64,000 nt of DNA from assembly GCA_002110485.1 (NCBI GenBank), contig MOWL01000001.1, positions 1,178,001-1,242,000 on the forward strand. Reading direction: 5' to 3'. The position numbers were made by a program, and so were the translations under genes. Positions within the stretch are counted from its first letter, which is position 1; each line of letters opens with the position of its first letter. The notes under the pieces were generated by a model that saw nothing but the letters and a program-made list of their open reading frames with translations, did no database searches and was not told the origin of the DNA. This DNA comes from Emergomyces orientalis. Taxonomy: Eukaryota; Ascomycota; Eurotiomycetes; Onygenales; Ajellomycetaceae. Below, piece by piece: positions 58,668 to 64,000 of the stretch.

Positions 58668-59045
58668 TTATGGTTAGGTTAACTAGCCTTTGGGGCTTAC
58701 CTAATTATTACGCTAGCTCTATTTGGACTAGTAGCAACTTTTACCTAGGTCCCCTTCTGTTGGACATCTGAGTGGTTGTATTGGCATCTACTATCTACTG
58801 GGGGCTATGCTGTGTGCGGGGCGCTAGTCCGTACTAGGAAACCCACGGCTCCCACACCTTCCCCCCGTAAGTCACGTGCAATATATGGAACACGATAAGC
58901 CACTGCGGCAACCTCATCTCCAAACCTAGATGTGAATCTCCAACCTCCATTTCTCTCTTTTCCTTTTGCTAAATCCCCAGAAGTTTTTATAATAGACCGT
59001 GAGAGCAGTACATCTTCTATTTTCTGTCCTGTTGCTGCCTACATT
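58668..59045. promoter_or_regulatory. Divergent promoter VPS33 / SEC9 with CACGTG
   Basis: 378 nt. GTCACGTGCA has its core at 58873-58878, 206 nt from the VPS33 ATG and 168 nt from the SEC9 ATG. Confidence 0.6.
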
Positions 59046-60455
59046 ATGAAAAAGTTCGGTTTTGGCAGCAAGAAAAGCGAGGGCGGGGATGAAGATAGTA
59101 ACCGCCCAGCCCTCTTTGGGTCCAGATCCAAAAATAAAAGCCCAGCACCCTCCTCAAACCCATACGCGCAGCCTCCGCCGTCGGGAGATCCGTATAGCCA
59201 AGGACGTGGACGTGGTGGACCACCTGGTGCGGGCGGATATGGACCTCCTCCGGGTCCTGGACGCCCAGGCATGAACCATCCAGGCACCCAAGCAAACGGC
59301 GGACCCAGAAATCCCTACGAGAATCTTGATAATAAATACGGTCGGACTAATGGTGGTTATTCATCTGGAGGACCAGGGTACCAAAGTGGGTATGGAGGGG
59401 ACAGGTACGGAGGAGACGCTGCAGGTCCTCCACCCCCAAAATCTAGATATGGCCCTGGAGGTTACGGTGGACTTGGGAGGACCGATCCAAACGATACAGC
59501 TGCGGTCGACGATAATAGAGACGCTCTTTTAGGAGATGCCCGGGCACGGCAACAAGAACGACGTTATAATCCTGCTTTGCAAGATGTCCCACAGGGTGGT
59601 GCCAGTGGTGCTGCCGCTGATGGTACCGATACTGCTTACGCCCCGACCTACCAGGAGAGGCAACTCACTGCGGAGGAGGAAGAGGAAGAAGACATCCAAG
59701 CGATGAAACATGATATCCGAATGATCAAACAGCAAGATGTTTCTTCTACCCGCAATGCTCTTCGTGCCGCCTTGGAAGCAGAAGAGACAGGTCGTGACAC
59801 GCTACTTCGTCTTGGAGCTCAAGGAGAACGTATTCATAATACAGAGAAGAACCTTGACTTAGCCTCAAACCAAAACAAAATTGCGGACGAAAAATCCCGT
59901 GAACTGAAAAAGTTGAACAAAAGCATGTTCGCCATGAACGTCGCCAACCCATTCACAGGCGAACAACGACGACGTGCTCGTGACGAGGCCATCATTGATC
60001 GTCATCATGAAGAACGCATTCAACGAGAGGCCACTCGGCAGGCTGCATTCCGGACTGAACAACGTATGGACGAGACCTTCAAAACCTTATCAAAAAAATC
60101 TGCCAATGGCCCACAGAAACAAACAAATCTTGCCGACAGGTCGAAATACCAGTTTGAAGCTGACAGTGAAGATGACGAAATGGAAAACGAGATCGAGACA
60201 AATCTTACTGCTATCGAGGGCGTTACAGGCAGGTTGAATCTGCTTGCTCGGGCACAGGGTAGGGAGGTTGAGCAGCAGAATGCTGATTTGGGCCGCATCA
60301 TAGGCAAAGTACGTTCCCCCCCCCCCCTTTTTTTTTCTAGAAGTATGAAGGGACCGTTTCCTCATGCATATGTGTGCTAACAAACAAACCTACAGAGTGA
60401 TCATGTGGACGATCAGATCGTTATGAATAGTGCTCGTCTCGGCCGTATTCGTTGA
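59046..60455 (+). CDS. SEC9: Plasma-membrane t-SNARE SEC9 (SNAP-25 family)
   Basis: Two exons, 59046-60308 and 60396-60455; 440 residues. Two Q-SNARE helices: about 215-285 (EDIQAMKHDIRMIKQQDVSSTRNALRAALEAEETGRDTL) and about 375-440 (ENEIETNLTAIEGVTGRLNLLARAQGREVEQQNADLGRI), the second completed by the short last exon SDHVDDQIVMNSARLGRIR. The first 190 residues are Gly/Pro/Tyr rich. No membrane anchor or Cys palmitoylation cluster, as in other fungal Sec9. It acts with Sso1 and Snc1 in exocytosis. Start at 59046 is preferred; an in-frame extension to 58932 begins at a non-ATG codon. Confidence 0.94.
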
Positions 60456-61396
60456 GCATCGCCGATACCCCCACTATTTACTCCACCAGTAAATCTCCTT
60501 TCAATAGCGCCTAGATATTTCCTCAATTTTCACCGGATTTCCGATCACAACCATGATTCCTAGCAAAATCTACATTTCCGAGTTATAGCGTCTACGACAT
60601 CCATTTCAAACATTAATACTAGCCCTGTCCACACCCAACATTTTTCTACCCAGCTTTTCTGCCCAGTATGTCTTGTTGTTTTGTATTCCCTTGACGATAT
60701 CGGATCTCTCCCACGTTGATCGTGGATGACGATGTGATAGACTGCTCTTTTGGTTCATATTTGTTTACGAATTGTTTTTAATCCACATGAGGTGTCTCTA
60801 CACGCAAACGTATGCAGTTATTCATGTTAATTTATTGTGGTCATTTCATTCCACCAACCGCGTAGTTACGTAGCAGGCGTTGAACGATATCATTTATCTC
60901 TAATCCCATGACTAGCAACAGAGTTTCCTCTCCCCCTCATTCTGAACATTGAAATCTTCCGGCTACAAATCTAGGTGGTTAAAGCTACAACCTTTTTCAA
61001 CAATCTGAACAGCCACTGCACTGCTGCGAGAAGCTTCCATGCCTGTATGTGGTAAGGATTCCAGACTGAAATCGTCTAATAAATAATCAGAATAGAGAAT
61101 GAAGAATCGAGCCCCATGAAATAACCCGTAGAAAACAGGGGGATAAAGCCTTCCGTACACTTTCAGTTAGTGCTACCAAACATTGAGTTTCTCATCCTAC
61201 ATGAAATGGACATTTATAAAGAGAAATGCAGACAATACCAAACAAAATCCCAAAATTTAGATTGCCAATCTGTCTCCTATTACCCAACACTATCCTCCAA
61301 ACCTCAGTGGTATATATCCTCCATCAGATAACGCCAATATCAAAGAAATAGCGCTCATGATAATCCCTTTAATTTTTTTGGTTTTTTGGATAACCT
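60456..61396. other. Convergent spacer SEC9 / transcription factor
   Basis: About 940 nt of 3' flanks. No gene, RNA or repeat of note seen. Confidence 0.5.
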
Positions 61397-64000
61397 CTAT
61401 GTATGAACCCTAGCCATAATCTCTTCAAGTATGTCATCGGTCCATCCAGATGAACCTCCATTTCCGAAATTAAAATCCCCATCCTCTCCGCTATCATCGG
61501 GCCCAATGCCAACTTCCACACCGCCGTTCAGACTATCAAGCAGCGGGCTTTCAAGATCCAGGAAATCGAGGTTTACTTCGCGCAAGTTGACCGGTGAAGG
61601 CGTTGAGTGGTTGAAGAGCAATTGCTCGGTTGTTAATTGAGGAGCTAGCTTGTGGTCGACAGGGGATTTGGAGGAGACTAGGAGCTGGTGAGCTTGCTGG
61701 GTTTGCTGCTGCTGCTCCGGCTTGGGGACTTCGACCATGTCGTCAACCCCGTAGAATACATCTGTATTCTGAACAGTGGATTGATCTCCTGATTGTTGCT
61801 GTTGCTGTTGCTGCTGCGTTGGAGGCCCCTGTTGGGATTTCGTTAATGGCGGGAGATTTTTCAACCGAATGTCCACTGGTATGGTAGGATGAACAGTTTC
61901 AATGGCCTGATCGCTATCATCTCTAACGCGAAGCTCACGAACAAGTGCAGGTAAGTCAGTGTCTCGAGGATATTGTCCTCTTGCAAAAGCGAAGTCTATT
62001 GACATTGAGAGTCGGAGGTAGAAGCGCGGCTGTCGAATGAAGACTTCAGACCAGCTTTTCGTGCGTTTGCCAGATGAAATAGGTGCGTTAGATGTCTCGG
62101 CAAGTGAACCGGATTTGTCCGTGTTCTCTTTGCCGTCATCGCTGGTGTTCGTGTTTGGCATGATATTCGCTGGCCCATTCGGCTGGAAGGGTATCAGGAG
62201 GTTTTGTTTCTCTGCACATCTAAGGACTTCCTGAATGAGGAGGGCCACATAATCCGTACCATCATACCGGTTTCGATAGAGTTGCATGACTTCTGCATAG
62301 TAACTCAAGCGCCGTTTGCGTGTCGCGGATTGGGATGTTGTTCCAGAGAGCTTAACGTCAAGGGCATTTAAAACTAGAGGTAGAGCAGTGTATGCGATGC
62401 TTTAAAGTCGATTGAATCGTTAGCATGTGTAAATCAAATGCTTTTTTTTTCAATAAAAGGAAAGTATTAAATTGGCACAGAAACCAAACGTACGCGCTGA
62501 TGGGAAGATGTCGCGCCACTCCACGCATGAGTAGTCGTTTAACGCTTCTTGTGATACCTAGGGCAGCATCTTCCAGTTCGTCTTTAATTCCCTCTAGCCG
62601 TTTACTATAAGTATCCGCGATAAACTTTTGATGAATCTCGATGGTGAGGGCCTGATTGTGACATAGGGCAACTCGAGCGGCGCTGCATAGGTAATTGTAA
62701 GCCTGCATGGACCAGTATCAAGTGTCAAATCTATGACGGAAAAGGTACTCACTGATAATACATGAATGTCAAGTTCGAATAAAGGGTGACAGATTCATGA
62801 ACACCGTCTGAGGCAAAAATAGAGCCAAACGCGGCTTTTGCTTCATTAGCCCATTGAGCGAGGCAAGCTCTAATATCTTCTATCTCTCTGAGTGATTTCA
62901 TAAATTCTTTCTCTGTCATCGCTTTGGGTTGGGAGAATCCATTAGGTGCATAAACAATCATGATAACCCCAGTTAACACGATAGCTAGCTGGCACTGAAC
63001 GCGTAAAACATTTGCAAGAATGCGCTTGGTTTCCGGATTATACACTTCAGAATTGTAAATCTCGTCTTGGAGATCCTCTTCGGTCATACAATCAAGAGAC
63101 AGATCAAAATGTTGAGGGGTGATCTGAAGATACCGACGTAGCCCTAGGGGCAAAATTCGGTCGCGAAGTATGATGGACCACCACAGTCGTTTCTTCGTCC
63201 CCCTTTGAGGATCATTAATGTTTGATTCGCTATTGTATAAATGTGCGCCGTAGAGAATGGCATGTTGGATAGCATTTGCTAGCCACAAGCTCCCGGCGTG
63301 GAAATCGACGGATGAGCTTTGGTAAGTCAGGAGGATGGCACCCTGCGCCTTCGCTAACACGTCGTTCTCCGCATTTAGATCAAAAAGAAGCTACATGTAT
63401 GGAATGCGTAAGCCTCTCACGCTTAAATGGCTTTGGAAATAGTAATTAATAGCATACCTTCGCTCTCCGGTATAAAGTATTGCGGGCTGTGCGGCTGTCA
63501 ACGAAACCAGCAGATTTGATAACACTTGATGGAACGAACTGCACAGGGATATTCTAGATTAGCAAAGCTCAATAGCTTGATTGGGTCAATCTAAAACCTA
63601 GAGGAATGCTTACTGCACAGCTCGCAAAGAACATTGCCTGCACAATGAACAATGATATAGCTCGTGGCTTCTTTATCCCATCATTTCGACTGGAATACAT
63701 ACTCCAGAAATCTGCCTCGTTTAATACCGGCAAACAAGGATGGACATGGAGAAAATATTGACGGACGAATTCATCAAGGATTGGTCCTGAAGGTACGTGA
63801 AGACAGCCTTTCATCTCCAGAAATTTGACATCTTCAGTCGGTAAAGTGTGGAGATCGCGCAGTTCGATGAAACGGTAAAAGGAGAATATGACATTTGAAT
63901 CTCCGTTTGGACTGTCTGACGAAAAGGGTAGGATGCATCTAGGAAGTTGAGGATTCATCGATCCGAAAGGCTCGAACTGGGTCTCTCCTGCAGTTTGTCA
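61397..64000 (-). CDS. Fungal-specific transcription factor, Ctf1-like, 5' end outside window
   Basis: Five exons seen on the minus strand: beyond 63958 to 63614, 63538-63458 (81 nt), 63390-62753, 62682-62494, 62399-61397; the N terminus, with any Zn2Cys6 cluster, is off the window. The fungal_trans region is clear: VRQYFLHVHPCLPVLNEADF, FVPSSVIKSAGFVDSRTARNTLYRRAKLLFDL, QHAILYGAHLYNSE, KRLWWSIILRDRIL. For exon 62494-62682 the acceptor at 62683 is required; it restores YYHAARVALCHNQ. The C-terminal part has a Gln run (CAG/CAA repeat at about 61790-61822) and an acidic, Gly/Asp-rich end that may activate transcription. It resembles Ctf1-type regulators but I cannot name the orthologue. An in-frame stop at 63998 and an acceptor CTGCAG near 63988 suggest another intron at the edge. 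Confidence 0.82.

Noticed and set aside
62683..62702. Nearer acceptor at 62703 in the second transcription factor
   Set aside because: It breaks phase with the preceding exon; the acceptor at 62683 restores YYHAARVALCH.
1..64000. tRNA, rRNA or CRISPR features
   Set aside because: I saw no cloverleaf with A and B boxes, no rRNA and no spaced direct repeats.
1..64000. A secondary-metabolite or defence gene cluster
   Set aside because: No PKS, NRPS, P450, NLR or toxin-type genes are present; neighbours are housekeeping genes.

Overview
This window looks like a chromosomal segment of a filamentous ascomycete (Pezizomycotina). The set of orthologues, the many short GT-AG introns (about 50-150 nt), a HapC/NF-YB subunit, a CmkB-type kinase and two fungal Zn2Cys6-type regulators point to Eurotiomycetes. 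The long AT-rich, homopolymer-rich intergenic stretches and the single intact Ty1/copia element would suit Onygenales (Ajellomycetaceae-like), but that finer placement is inference. I find about 22 host genes plus one retrotransposon. All multi-exon models were built by hand from splice signals and checked for reading-frame continuity.

Layout. 0-14.9 kb: RTC4-domain protein (+), TMEM14 family (-), OST2/DAD1 oligosaccharyltransferase subunit (+), PRP16 splicing helicase (-), HAP3/HapC (-), a 3.5 kb gene-free stretch, then prefoldin subunit 2 (-). 14.9-19.9 kb: a complete copia-type LTR retrotransposon with identical LTRs and an unbroken gag-pol frame, inserted 94 nt upstream of the prefoldin start codon. 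21-30 kb: Ctf1/FarA-like Zn2Cys6 factor (-) head-to-head with an ARO8-type aminotransferase (+), then a tiny Gly-rich 11-mer-repeat protein (-). 31-43 kb: a very long STE20-type kinase (+), a fungal protein of unknown function (+), and CmkB calmodulin kinase (-). 43.5-52 kb: a 100-residue membrane protein (+), UBE2W-type E2 (+), complex I 49 kDa subunit (-), RPC40/AC40 (+), UBA3 NEDD8 E1 (-). 52.5-64 kb: TEL2 (+), VPS33 (-), SEC9 (+) and a second fungal transcription factor (-) cut by the window end.

How the genes relate: this is mainly housekeeping sequence, not a gene cluster. Seven neighbour pairs are divergently transcribed. The most striking pattern I found is that the intergenic region of every one of the seven contains the palindrome CACGTG (six with a preceding T), and I saw it in no other intergenic region. 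In the four compact pairs it lies between about 140 and 330 nt from each start codon. One divergent pair, VPS33 and SEC9, joins an SM protein and a SNARE that both act in membrane fusion. Other points of interest are coding micro-exons of 3, 6, 7 and 12 nt, a promoter-proximal copia insertion that looks recent, and two small proteins that standard annotation could miss.
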